Positions 1 through 9,738 of a DNA stretch of 64,000 nucleotides are shown here, one piece after another. The notes beneath the pieces are model-generated. The model was given only the letters and a program-made list of their open reading frames with translations, did no database searches and was not told where the DNA came from. The position numbers and the translations under genes were made by a program. How positions within the stretch are numbered: the stretch's first letter is position 1; each line of letters starts with the position of its first letter. Source of the stretch: Ananas comosus (taxonomy: Eukaryota; Streptophyta; Magnoliopsida; Poales; Bromeliaceae); NCBI RefSeq assembly GCF_001540865.1, contig NC_033641.1, positions 5,227,481 to 5,291,480 on the forward strand. The letters are read 5' to 3'.

Positions 1-314
1 AATAAGAAATCATATAATAAATTATCGTCAAAATAATAAATAGTGGAGTAAAGACGATAATTAATATGAATTTAACTTAATATGATTGTAAAGTAAAACA
101 CCGTTTAAACGACTTAAAAAAAATTTCTCTCTCCAAAATCATGGGTCTCAATCATCTCTATTCTCGAAAATTTTGAATTCCTAATCACCTTTTCCTCAAA
201 ATGATTTTTAACTAGACAAAATTCAAAGCACCAAAAATTATTTAAACATGTAATGCAATGAATAAAATTATGCAAAAAGCACCAATCAAAGCATTACACT
301 AAAGATTAAAAAGA
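1..314. other. AT-rich stretch without a gene
   Basis: AT-rich sequence with no credible coding frame. It lies 3' of the minus-strand gag fragment and may be further decayed retrotransposon, but no conserved motif is visible. Confidence 0.5.
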
Positions 315-1226
315 CTAGGACGAGGAGTAAGGAAAGATATCACCTTTCCGGATCCAAACTTGTCGGATCGTTGGTTTTCTCGACTTGTCGACGTTAGGTG
401 CCGTTTGTTTAGACTTTTGATCAACCGTTGGTGGTTTCTTTGGTTGAGACTTCGGTTGAATTTGTCGTTGAGGCTTATGCACCCGATTTGCATGAACTTG
501 GCGTTGTGCATTAGAAGTCCGGTTCTTTTGAGGTATTTGACTAACTTGATTTTTCTTATGATTCCGTGGGAAATGTCGAATAGTAGATGAAGCCGATGGA
601 TGTTTTGAAGTTGCCGATTGTGACTTGCCATTTTTGTTCGGGCAATTCCTTTTGATGTGTCCTTTGATGCCATATCGATGACACACTTTGCCTTTTAAAG
701 TTGTTGAGACTTTAGATGTTGCCGTTTGATCCTTCTCAACATACGTCCGTTCATATCCAAGGCCCAATTTGCTCGTTTGACCCAATCCAAGCATTTTATC
801 CAATTTCTTAGATCCCGAAGAAAATTGTTGAAGATCGGATTGGAGTTGACGAACTTGATCGGTCAAGACTTGATTGGACTTGTGCGATTCATGAAATTGA
901 TACTCCAAAAATCCAATCTTATCGTTAGAAGATTTGATCGTTGATTCCGCTTTATTAAGCTTCTCTTGGAGGTCCGAAACATTCTTCAAACTTGAATCCC
1001 TTTCCTCCTCAAGAACCTTATTCAAACTCTTTACGTTGTTGTTCTCCTCCTCAAGTTCCAACAAACGGCGTCTCAACTTCTTGTTGAGTTTAGCCATCTT
1101 CTTTGATTCAATGAGAAGTTGATTGTACGCTTCCGCTATGTCGTTGTCGTTTGATTCCTCCCTACTTTCGCCATTGTTGCTGGAAGAATCATGTAAAGAA
1201 AGAGAAATATTGGAATTAGTAGCAAA
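315..1226 (-). pseudogene. Ty1/copia (Sirevirus-like) gag fragment
   Basis: This is the C-terminal part of a retrotransposon gag (nucleocapsid) protein. The frame stays open from the N gap to a TAG at 315-317, so the true N-terminus is lost in the gap and the ATG at 1097 is internal. In order it shows an acidic/Ser/Asn-rich stretch, a long coiled coil (ESKKMAKLNKKLRRR and following), a KLDKMLGLGQ...LGLGY motif, one CCHC-type zinc knuckle, a basic Ser/Gln/Pro-rich linker and a terminal QVWIRKGD. Known Sirevirus/Maximus gags share this order, which is why I assign it there. The knuckle reads C-HR-Y-GIKGH-IKRN-C, so Tyr replaces its second Cys and zinc binding is probably lost. The protease-pol part that should follow is absent and the remnant ends in AT-rich DNA. 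Confidence 0.75.
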
Positions 1227-1326
1227 NNNNNNNNNNNNNNNNNNNNNNNNNNNNNNNNNNNNNNNNNNNNNNNNNNNNNNNNNNNNNNNNNNNNNNNNNN
1301 NNNNNNNNNNNNNNNNNNNNNNNNNN
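1227..1326. other. Assembly gap (100 N)
   Basis: Run of 100 Ns separating a minus-strand copia gag fragment from a plus-strand gypsy LTR end. The round length suggests a gap of unknown true size. Confidence 0.95.
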
Positions 1327-1385
1327 GTGGCGGGCGGGTTTGTTGACTTAACTCGGACTTCTGCTGTAATTTGGGGCGTGACAGA
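1327..1385 (+). mobile_element. 3' end of a Ty3/gypsy 5' LTR
   Basis: A short GC-rich stretch ending in TTGGGGCGTGACAG, immediately before a tRNA-Met primer binding site. Its GGGGCGTGACA terminus is shared with the other gypsy LTRs in this window (6448, 24239, 32454, 63608). The rest of the LTR is in or beyond the N gap. Confidence 0.7.
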
Positions 1386-1391
1386 TTAAGT

Positions 1392-1403
1392 TGGTATCAG
1401 AGC
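1392..1403 (+). other. Primer binding site (tRNA-iMet)
   Basis: TGGTATCAGAGC is complementary to the 3' end of plant initiator methionine tRNA, the usual primer for plant LTR retrotransposon reverse transcription. It lies a few bases 3' of the LTR end, as expected. Confidence 0.9.
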
Positions 1404-1680
1404 CTAGGATATTCAGCATAGAAAACTTTAGGCCAGACAAACCCTCAGGATATGGGATGAGAGAGACATGATTTGTAGCGAAAGTCAATAGATTGAATTA
1501 TGCAACCTCTTTAGAGAGAATTGAAAAGTGATTAAAAAAGATGTGTTTTTTCCCTTTTGAATGATTTTATTGGCTGCAGACAGCATAATATCAAAGAGAA
1601 AAAGGGATGTTCTTCTAGACTTTCATTTGATTGGGTTGAGTTGCGAGACTTAATGTGATCAATCTGTATTTTGATTTTAG

Positions 1681-2740
1681 GTGATCAGGATAGAGCAGCG
1701 ATCACAATCACCTACAAGATCTGCCCTAATACAGCTAGAGGAGTCGGGTCAGGGTGGTTCTAGTAAGATATGGGAACTTCGAGAGCAGATAGCTAGGATG
1801 ACAGGGATAATAGAGAGGTTATGTGAGTTGTCAGCACAACAGGTTAGTATTCACAGTAGAGGCCAGTACAGGATGCTCCACCATTGGGTGTTCCGATATA
1901 TATTCTTAAAGTAGTGGTTCCCCCAGCAGAGACGGTTACTGAGAGGTTGAGACCGACTGGGGTAATGATAGAGGGCAAACAGGATATGTCAAAGGCAGAC
2001 CAAGAGAGGGCACATGCAAGGTTGGCCTGAGATTTAGGTGGTTTGATTCGCCCAGGTTTAATGGTTTGAGTATAGAGCCGTGGTGGTGGAGGGTTGGGTA
2101 AGAGCTATAGAGAAGCTCTTTGAGGATATGTACATTTCAGAGATGGAAAGAGTACACTTCGCAGTACATTATCTTGAGAAAGATGCTCATTCCTGGTAGT
2201 TAAGGACACGTATAGATAGGTCTGAGAGTTTGACCTAGGAGGAGTTTCGAGAGATGTTGTATGGAGCCTATTTTCTCGATAGTGTGAAGGAAAAACTTGA
2301 AGATGATCTGAAGAAGATGAGACAGGAAGATCAATCTGTATAGGAGTATGCGAGGGAGTTTGTTTAGGTTCTAAACTGCGTACCTTTTGCAGCACGAGAT
2401 GAGCAGCATAAGGCATATTTATTTGAGAGAGGACTGCAACTAGAGATTTATTAGTTTGTACAGTCGTAGCATCTTCGGACTTCAGATGAGGTGATTGAGA
2501 TGGCTTTATGGGTTAAGAGAGGTGCGACAGTAATGGAGGAATAGACAGAGTTGTGGGAAAGGGAGAAAGAGAAAAAGAGACCAACAGAGAGTACTGGGGA
2601 GCAGTCTAGTTCGAGGAGACCGCCAAAGAATTCACCATCTCGCTTCCACGGTCGTGGGCCATATTCGGGATGGAGGTTAGGGGGATCACAGTAGCAGCAA
2701 CAATGACAGGATGTGTGATTTATGGTGGGCCACACTTACC
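1681..2740 (+). pseudogene. Ty3/gypsy gag remnant with many nonsense codons
   Basis: Reading past stops gives a recognisable retrotransposon gag: EEFREMLYGAYFLDSVKEKL, then EYAREF, then LNCVPFAARDEQ and EVIEMALWVKRG. It has the same order as the better preserved gag at 26388-27323 (EEFRGLIFFAYFPDSEKRKL, EYEREF, VNCVLCVVRDDK). Several in-frame stops are TAG where the family has Gln or Trp, for example near 2225, 2341 and 2365. That pattern fits C-to-T decay in CAG/CTG or CCA contexts. No intact product is possible. Confidence 0.75.
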
Positions 2741-2994
2741 TCATATATGAGCTTAGCGAGTTGGCAGATGTTTTCGTTGCGGGCAGGCAGGGCATGTTTG
2801 GGCAGCGCGTCCTTTTGGTTCCACTTTAGCCCCATCGCTAGATTCTTCCCCTTCTATCTCAAGACAGACATTAGGAGCCCTACTATAATATGTTCCTATT
2901 AATTGAGCTTCACCCATACGCTCGACAGAGAGGCAGTCGCAGGAGTCGAGTGGACATGTTTATACTGCATAGGTGGAGGATGCATTAGCAGCCT

Positions 2995-3415
2995 ACAGGG
3001 TGGTTACATGTATTATTTTGATTAGAGGCATTAGAGCTAGAGCATTATTTGATTCTGGTGCATCTCATTCTTTTATAAGTCGAGCATTCACATTACTGCA
3101 TGGGCTAGAGATAGAGACATTATAGCATGTACATGAGGTTCATGTTCTTGATCATATTTTGTATGTGGGAGAGCGCTATATGTCATATTTAGTGCAGTTA
3201 GAGAAGTGGATTATGCCTGTAGACCTATTGGTCTTGAGACAGTTGCAGAACTTTGACGTTCTGTTAGGGATGGATTGGTTGGCTCGCTATTATGCAATAA
3301 TTGATTGTAGGGACAGGATAGTGATATTTTGCGAACTAGGTCAGGAGGAGTATGTGTATAGGAGTTGTCAGAGCACTTTATTTGCCATGATGATTTCTAC
3401 ATCAAAGGCAAAGTA
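2995..3415 (+). pseudogene. Ty3/gypsy aspartic protease remnant
   Basis: The frame shows ALFDSGASHSFISRAF, with the catalytic Asp-Ser-Gly at 3051-3059, and downstream FDVLLGMDWLARYYAIIDC, the conserved second half of a retropepsin-like RVP_2 protease. A TAG near 3122 and another stop before the RT part break it. It sits between the gag remnant and the RT remnant, as expected of Ty3/gypsy pol. Confidence 0.8.
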
Positions 3416-3420
3416 GTTGA

Positions 3421-3938
3421 TGAATCGTGGATGTGTAGCCTTTTTGGCAGCAGTAGTGGAAGTCCCTATGGCATCGTCAAAACTTGAGGACATTCCTGTA
3501 ATTCGAGATTTTCCAGATGTGTAGATCATCGAGAATTGAATAACTTGGCTGTTAAACATAAATATCCATTGCCACGCATTGTTGATTTGTTTGATCAATT
3601 GCAAGGATATTGTGTGTATTCCAAGATAGATTCGCAATCACGGTATCATCAATTGAAGATTAAACCTGAGAACATTTCCAAAATGGCATTTAGAATACGG
3701 CATGGGCATTATGAATTTACAGTAATGCTACTTGGATTAACAAATGCTCTAGTTGCGTTTATGGATATGATGAATCGGATATTCCAGCCGTTTTTGGATA
3801 GGTTTGTGGTGGTATTTGGGCATGTGATTTTAGCTGATGGGATTGTGGTTGATCCAAAGAGAATTGAATCAATTCAAGATTGGCCTAGATCAACAAGTTT
3901 CTAAGGTGCAGCGTTTTCTGGGGTTGGCTGGTTATTAT
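3421..3938 (+). pseudogene. Ty3/gypsy reverse transcriptase remnant with two deletions
   Basis: Begins with the linker CVAFLAAVVEVP and [12 protein letters not shown], then jumps directly to [19 protein letters not shown], so roughly 90 residues that normally lie between these blocks are missing (junction near 3523). It continues [24 protein letters not shown] and FLDRFVVVF, then jumps to [13 protein letters not shown]. The whole catalytic Y-x-D-D loop and about 40 residues are therefore deleted near 3821. A frameshift near 3900 separates QDWPR from KVQRFLGLAGYY, where the minus-strand LTR insertion truncates it. Confidence 0.8.
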
Positions 3939-4028
3939 TGTCATGCCCCGAGACCGCTACCAATTTGGTCCGGTTCGGGCGCGTCGAACAGACGCCGAAT
4001 GGACAGCACCTCCCCTATCCGCCCAAGG

Positions 4029-4033
4029 CTAAA
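4029..4033. repeat. Target-site duplication, left copy (CTAAA)
   Basis: CTAAA directly before the LTR at 4034. The same five bases follow its end at 6449-6453. Confidence 0.85.
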
Positions 4034-4230
4034 TGTGACGCACTGGACCTTTGCAAATTGCAAGGTTCGAGTGTTTGTTTCGTGTTCTGAGCTTTTCTAC
4101 ACTTCGTGGAGGGTTGTTGACAGTGTTCCGACCCATGGTTCGAACCCCGAGATTGGAGGTTTAAAACCTAGCACCAAAATTCGAAAAGTCGAAATTTTGG
4201 TCAGCTCTCGGGTAGCCTCAGCAGGGCTGT

Positions 4231-4388
4231 GTACCGGTACGGGGTTGATGGCTGTACCGGTACGCGTTGATAGCTGTACCGGTACGGGGCTGGTGTACCG
4301 GTACACAGACGGATTTCATGCAAACCCGAGGCTCGGGTTTGGCTATTTCGCAGGTGTTGTACTTGCACGCGAGCCCGTGTACCGGTAC
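4231..4388 (+). repeat. Array of five GTACCGGTAC palindromes
   Basis: Perfect 10-bp palindromes begin at 4231, 4254, 4276, 4295 and 4379. Four are spaced 19-23 bases apart. The array occupies the same relative position, about 200 bases from the LTR start, as the GGGACCGGTCCC arrays of other LTRs. Confidence 0.85.
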
Positions 4389-6109
4389 ACAGTGCAGCGC
4401 GAGCAGTTTTCGGGCAGGGGTGTTTTTGCAATTGTTACAACACTTATATAAGGCACCCCAGCCCCCTTAGAGGGCTTTCTTGTGCCCTAACTAGTGGAGA
4501 ACAAGGTGAGAACTCTCCCCCTTGGTTCTTTTCCATTTTTTATGGATTTTTATGGGTTTTGATCTCCTCCCCTTTGTGTTTCCTTGCTTCTTATTGGTTT
4601 CCTCCATGGTAGAAGCTAGGATTTCGGGATTGGAGCTTGTTTGGGGACTAACCTTCAACCCTAGCTGGTTTGGGACTTGGTTTGAGACTACCTAAGAGGT
4701 TAGTAACATGTAATTCCCATTTAATGCATGATTTGATAGATTTCACATGATGAAACCCTAGATTTTGGATTTTAGGGTTAGAAATGGGGATTTTGGATTT
4801 GTAGCTTCTAGAACCAAATTGATTGGTTTAGAACTTTGATTTAGGTTGGATTTGAAGGACTCTAGCTCCCTTTTGGAGATCGAGAGAGATTCCTTCGCGT
4901 ACGGTGAGATTTCTCCACCTTAGCTTGGATAGCTTAATGTTTGAGCTTAGCTTTGTTCGTAGGGTCCGTTTAACTCTCATTTCTATACCTTTAGGGTGCT
5001 AGGAGAGTAGTGGGCAACTTCGTCGGAGGTTACGACGCGCCGCGAAGACTTTGGTGGGTTTGGCTTCATTGAAATAGGGGGAAATGCTTCCTACGTGGTT
5101 AAATGTTTTCGTATACTATAAATGCATGCATATCCATGTTGAATAGAATTTATATGAATTTTAGAATGCTTAAAACTCCTACGTTATACATCATGAAAAC
5201 TTGACTCTATGTTGTAGAGAGAAGTATATGCATTGTTAGTATGCATGAGTTTAATGTTCTAATGAATGATGTAAGATCGTTGAACTACAACTTAGAGACA
5301 TGATGACAGGCCACTGAAAATCTGTTATATTCCATGTTTTAGACATAATGACATAGAGATAGGCCATTGAGATAGTTACTATATTCCGTGTTTTAGACAC
5401 GATGACATAGAGGCAGGCCTTTGGGACATGTGCTGTATTCCGGATTTTAGATCCGATGAAACAGTGATGAACCACTAGGACCTGAGACGGACTTATTCGC
5501 TTGCATGCCATTGTGCTCATTCGCACATACTTGTGAGGGTCGCTCCCTACAAGTCGGCACTCCGAAGATAGCCATCGCGACATATGCTCGCCCGTACGGG
5601 ATTGGGCGCCAAAATGGGATGCCGTGGGGGTGGCTCATTCCTAGAGTGGGGATGTTGACTACCACAGGGCCATTGTTGGCACGGCGCAGGCCGGACTACC
5701 TACGGGTAGCTTCCACAGGATTGGGTTACTGGTGATATATTGTACCTTTTGGACATTGACTAGAATAGTAAACAATAACATCTTTACTATTTATATTGTG
5801 GACATTGGGTTAGTTGCATACTTATACNGCATTTACATGTTGGATACTCTTGTGCACTTACTTGTAGTAGTTGCTTTCTTACTTATGCAAATTCATGCTA
5901 AGTAGAGATTATGTGATAGATTATTACTTATGCAAATCCATGCTAAGTAGGGATCACGTGGTAGATTATTACTGATGAAAGTAGAGACTTCATGCTATAT
6001 TGAGCTTCCATATCAGTGATTTATTTGTTCATATTATTCTTACCTACCTTACTTACCCTACTTGCTTAGTTTTGGGCCTAGTGGTGCATTTCACTGAAGT
6101 CAGTAATTG

Positions 6110-6140
6110 CCCACTGGAAACTATTATTTAATAGTTCTCA
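6110..6140 (+). promoter_or_regulatory. Conserved LTR hairpin module, copy 1
   Basis: CCCACTGGAAACTATT followed by AATAGTTCTCA. ACTAT/ATAGT arms can pair. The same motif is present in six other LTRs of this window. Its role is inferred only from conservation. Confidence 0.5.
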
Positions 6141-6310
6141 CATCATCTAGAGACTAAAGCAATGTGAAGAGTAGAGATTTTGTTTACCATATATAGAGAC
6201 CACCTATGTACTCTTTTAGTTCTTGTATTTGGATCTTTGGTTGTACTTCTTTATGGTTATTAATGATTTTAGCTCTCTACTCTTCACATTGCTTTAGTCT
6301 CTAGATGATG
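6141..6310. repeat. Perfect 37-bp inverted repeat with 96-bp loop
   Basis: Bases 6141-6177 (starting CATCATCTAGAG) are exactly the reverse complement of 6274-6310 (ending TCTAGATGATG). It replaces the GCGGCAAGGG stretch found here in sister LTRs. That suggests an inverted duplication by template switching rather than an original LTR feature. Confidence 0.9.
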
Positions 6311-6825
6311 TATATTGCTCTGATACTTCTAGATGCTTTCATTTATTGTCTCTTTTATCGTTTTGTTTTAGACGCCTTATATATTTTAGATGTATGGCGG
6401 GTCTGTGCACGTGCCGGGCGGGCTTCCGCTGAGTCCCGGGGCGTGACACTAAACAACCAGATTGTGTACAAGAATTTGCCCAGGAATAGAAATTCTATAC
6501 ATACACAGTCAATAAAGGGCACAACAAGTGCCAACAACTAAGAGCAAGAGTCACATGTGCATACAAGTGAACAAAAGAGAGATTTACTAGCTATTACATC
6601 TATCGCATTCATTTACATTTACATCCTTCCAAAATGAATACATGTTTGCTAGATAATCACCAAAATATATACACAGCTCTGCAATCCTCACCTACATAAA
6701 TCTCTCAAATACATAGGGTATGCTAATGCAAAAAGAAAAGTTACTATGTATTATTGCTCGGGCGCGATGCCCTTGTCGTGGTCCTCGCCCGGCGTGTTCG
6801 TACTAGGCCCTGCAACAAAGTGGGG

Positions 6826-6855
6826 TGAGAATTATTGTCCATAGTTCCCAGTGGG
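6826..6855 (-). promoter_or_regulatory. Conserved LTR hairpin module, copy 2
   Basis: TGAGAATTATTGTCCATAGT followed by TCCCAGTGGG, the minus-strand form of the module, in the chromovirus LTR. The left arm has diverged (ATTAT instead of ACTAT). Confidence 0.45.
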
Positions 6856-8423
6856 TTCGGCCGCCGACTCCGCCGATCTCCCCACTAGGTCCGAGTGGGT
6901 AAAAGCAGATAGATAGATGGATAGATAGATATGAAAACTGTAAATGATATAGTAAGAAAACTATGCTACTTTGCCCAAATCATGTGTAATGTATGCATGT
7001 ATCATATCGTAAATGGTTTACTAACATGCCACTATGTCCACTATAATGTCTAATAAGCAAATGTTCGATGACAGCGCTATTATCTTGTTTACTCAATCCT
7101 TGGCGATCCCTCGGGTCGCCCACGACTTACCTCGCCATCCCGTATGGTAAGGAGACTCACCTCGCTCTCAAACCTGAGACCGTCTGCGGGACATCAACTC
7201 TGCCCCTCTCGCGCCAAACTTCGGAGTGCACAACGACTTGTGTGGCGTGACCACCACAAGTATAAACAGACTGTGAGTATGATCCATCCTCTCAACTCGA
7301 GGATACCCTATCAACTAGGGCTAGTAGTCACTCGGGAATCCACCTATCCCAATGTCCATGTGTAAGTGTTTAACTACTCTATGTTCTTTGTTCAACGAGT
7401 CATCACGAGGGAGTCCACTTATCTCTAAGTTCATATGTCACTAGTGTCATTGTACACTACATTATATGCCACTCGTTTTGTTCATTTGTCGATCACATGC
7501 CACTCATTATGTCACTAGGTAACCATCGAGTTCACCTCTTTTCCTCGACACTATAGGATTCAATGTCAAGACCCAATTCTTATCTATCCATAATACCAAG
7601 CATTCGACTCACACTATGATAGCAATTAGAAAGCATAAGGAATGGAATACAATGCAATCCTACAATGCAACATGCAAGAGGTGCAAGAATCATGGTATAC
7701 TAAGAAATAGAGAGGAACCTGGTTGCTTCGGGATGACACCATCTACCTTTCGACGATGTCGGGGTGCTAAGAACGCTATTCGGCACTTGCTTCAACGTCG
7801 TTTCGATCTCCTAGGTGGAAACGAAGCTCAATCGGTCTTGTTTTGCCGATAAGTTTTCAACGACTCGACGAATGCTCAATCCGTCTTCGCCAACGCGTTT
7901 AGGCACCTAGCAATTAGGTTTAGATGCCAACAGTTGAGATCAAACCTCATTATTAAGCAAAGCCCCAATTTGGAGCCCTAAGTTTGCACTATTGCAAATC
8001 TACTCCAACAAATCTCTAGATTCTAGCATTAAGCATCTATTAAGCATGCTAGGGTTCTAATCAAACCATTTCTATAGCTAAAAAATCAAACCCTAGGTTT
8101 CTACCATTGTAGGGCTTAGAAGCTTACCTCTTAAGCTTGCTCCAATGGTGAGAGGAAGAAGAAGAAGAAGACCAAGGCCGGCCTTCTCTAGCTTGCTTCT
8201 CCTTCTTCTCCTTCTTTCTCTTCTTCCTTTCCTTCTTCTCTTTCTTCACTTCAAGAGAGAGGGAGAGAGAGCTTAGAGAGAGAGAGGGAGAGAGGGTTGG
8301 GTGTGAAATGAGAGGGAGAGAGAGTGATCTCCCCTCTATACCCCTAACTAATGCAACAATTGCATCCAAGCCCCTCAACTTTGCTTCTCTCACACTGCCC
8401 AGACTGGACAATTTTCGTGCTCG

Positions 8424-8580
8424 GGGACCGGTTGCCTCGCGCTTGCCACAGCCCTCGGCCTCACGGGGATCGGTCCCTCCCACCAGGGACCGGTCCCCGA
8501 GAGCAAGACTTGTGCATAGAGCCTCTCTGCCGCACTCCCTGCTTATGCGGACTGGTCCCTTCCACTAGGGACCGGTCCCC
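8424..8580 (-). repeat. ACCGGT palindrome array in chromovirus LTR
   Basis: Repeated GGGACCGGTCCC-type units and one-base variants (GGGACCGGTTGCC, GGATCGGTCCC, GGACTGGTCCC) lie near the minus-strand LTR start, separated by short GC-rich spacers. Confidence 0.75.
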
Positions 8581-8752
8581 GAGAGCAATTTCTGCCAAGT
8601 GCAGATTTTCGCACAACTTGCTCTCGCGGGTCTGTTGCAATGCACTTTTTGGGTTTCTAACTTCTTCGGCTTTTCCGAAGCATACCGAATCGACAATTAG
8701 TTGATTCTGAGCGAAGTCCAACTCTCGAATTTTGAGAATTCACTTCCTTACA

Positions 8753-8770
8753 TCCTCCCCTCCAAAAAAG
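8753..8770 (-). other. Polypurine tract of the minus-strand chromovirus
   Basis: On the minus strand, GGAGGGGAGGA directly precedes the LTR start TGTAAGG. This is the expected plus-strand priming site of an LTR retrotransposon, about 60 bases after the pol stop codon. Confidence 0.8.
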
Positions 8771-9209
8771 GAGTTTCGTCCTCAAAACTAATCCAACTCC
8801 AACATAAACTCAAATTTATACCTTATTCCTCAAACAGGTGAGGATGATGCGCTTTCATCTCGCTCTCGAGTTCCAAGTGGCTTCACGGTCATCGTGGTTG
8901 CTCCACCGAACCTTCACATAGGGAATCTCGCGGTTTCGCAACTTGCGCACTTCCCGTGCGATAATCGACACCGGGAACTCTTCATAACTCAAGTCTTCTT
9001 GAAGTTTCGGCGGCTCATATAGCATCGCGTGCTCGGGGTTGTGGATATACTTGCGAAGGTTGGAGACGTGGAATACGTCATGAACGTCTGCGAGTTACGG
9101 CGGCAATGCAAGCCGGTAAGCTACGGCTCCAACTCGCTCCAACACCTCGTACGACCCAATATACCGTAGAGTCAACTTTCCTCGAACTCCGAATCGTTTC
9201 ACACCTCTC

Positions 9210-9407
9210 ATTGGCGAAACCTTCAAAAACACGCGGTCTCCTACCGCGAACTCTAGATCTCTACGGCGCTTATCCGCATAACTTTGCTGCCTAGACTGCG
9301 CCGTGAGCAATCTCTGACGGGCGAGGCAAACTTTCTCTTCCGCCTCCCGCAAAACGTCGAGGCCTAACACCGCACGCTCGCCTACATCACCCCAGTGTAT
9401 AGGAGAT
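9210..9407. repeat. 198-bp direct duplication, copy 1 (likely assembly artefact)
   Basis: Identical by eye to 9409-9606 and separated from it by one N at 9408. Sequence left of the pair and right of the pair reads continuously as integrase only if one copy is removed. Confidence 0.85.
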
Positions 9408-9408
9408 N

Positions 9409-9606
9409 ATTGGCGAAACCTTCAAAAACACGCGGTCTCCTACCGCGAACTCTAGATCTCTACGGCGCTTATCCGCATAACTTTGCTGCCTAGACTGCGC
9501 CGTGAGCAATCTCTGACGGGCGAGGCAAACTTTCTCTTCCGCCTCCCGCAAAACGTCGAGGCCTAACACCGCACGCTCGCCTACATCACCCCAGTGTATA
9601 GGAGAT
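9409..9606. repeat. 198-bp direct duplication, copy 2 (likely assembly artefact)
   Basis: Second copy, starting directly after the N at 9408. This copy is the one continuous with upstream integrase coding sequence (CRSPIHWGDVG). Confidence 0.85.
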
Positions 9607-9738
9607 CGACACTTCCGCCCGTAGAGGACCTCGAACGGTGCCATCTCAATACTAGCTTGGTAACTGTTGTTGTAGGCGAACTCGGCCATAGGTATGTGAC
9701 TTGCCCAACTACCCTTATAGTCAATGACATACGCCCGC

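Larger units (their letters stand above)
1386..3938 (+). mobile_element. Decayed Ty3/gypsy retrotransposon internal region
   Basis: Internal region of an old plus-strand gypsy element in the order LTR end, PBS, gag, aspartic protease, reverse transcriptase, as in the del/Tekay-type chromovirus lineage. All frames are broken. The RT part is cut at 3938 by insertion of the minus-strand chromovirus LTR that begins at 3939 with TGTCATGCCCC. It is the oldest layer of the left-hand nest. Confidence 0.8.
4034..6448 (+). mobile_element. Solo LTR, gypsy type, 2415 bp
   Basis: Starts TGTGACGCACTGG and ends CCCGGGGCGTGACA, with perfect 5-bp flanking duplications CTAAA at 4029-4033 and 6449-6453. There is no internal region, so it is a solo LTR left by intra-element recombination. 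The start resembles the LTR starts at 29795 and 50716 (TGTAACAC...GGAC(C)TTTGCAAATTGC). A TATATAAGGCACC stretch near 4444 is a plausible TATA/leader region. The LTR contains five GTACCGGTAC palindromes, a conserved hairpin and a perfect 37-bp inverted repeat. It also contains a single N at 5828. Confidence 0.9.
3939..8752 (-). mobile_element. 3' LTR of a minus-strand chromovirus, split by a solo LTR
   Basis: On the minus strand the LTR starts TGTAAGGAAGTG at 8752, right after a purine tract and the chromodomain stop codon. It ends GGGGCATGACA at 3939, inside an older RT gene. A plus-strand solo LTR (4034-6448) plus one copy of its 5-bp target duplication interrupts it, leaving about 2.4 kb of LTR. 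Inside are the conserved hairpin module (6826-6855) and, 170-330 bases from the LTR start, an ACCGGT palindrome array (8424-8580). Several large stretches of this LTR (for example 6454-8400) have short open frames but no gene. Confidence 0.8.
8823..9738 (-). pseudogene. Chromovirus integrase C-terminus with chromodomain
   Basis: Minus-strand remnant of Ty3/gypsy pol. It begins with MAEFAYNNSYQASIEMAPFE and VLYGRKCRSPIHW (integrase core end), passes through the DRVFLKVSPMRGVKRFGVRG GPY/F-like region, and ends in a chromodomain: FHVSNLRKYIHNPEHAM, then RKLRNREIPYVKVRWSNHDD, then REATW. The stop is at 8823-8825. A chromodomain at the pol C-terminus defines chromoviruses and is thought to guide integration to heterochromatin. 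Breaks include a stop at 9095-9097, a 1-base deletion near 8875 just after REATW, and a duplication at the N (9408). Upstream pol is missing because an LTR begins at 9739. Confidence 0.85.

Noticed and set aside
1392..1403. tRNA gene suggested by TGGTATCAGAGC
   Set aside because: Only the 12-base complement of a tRNA 3' end is present, in the PBS position. No cloverleaf.
3939..4451. 204-residue frame continuing from gypsy RT into FLGLAGYY and beyond
   Set aside because: After 3938 it is read-through into inserted LTR sequence, not a fusion protein.
8124..8721. Frames in 8124-8721 on both strands
   Set aside because: They lie inside the chromovirus LTR leader (CT-rich) and the ACCGGT array. 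No protein family.
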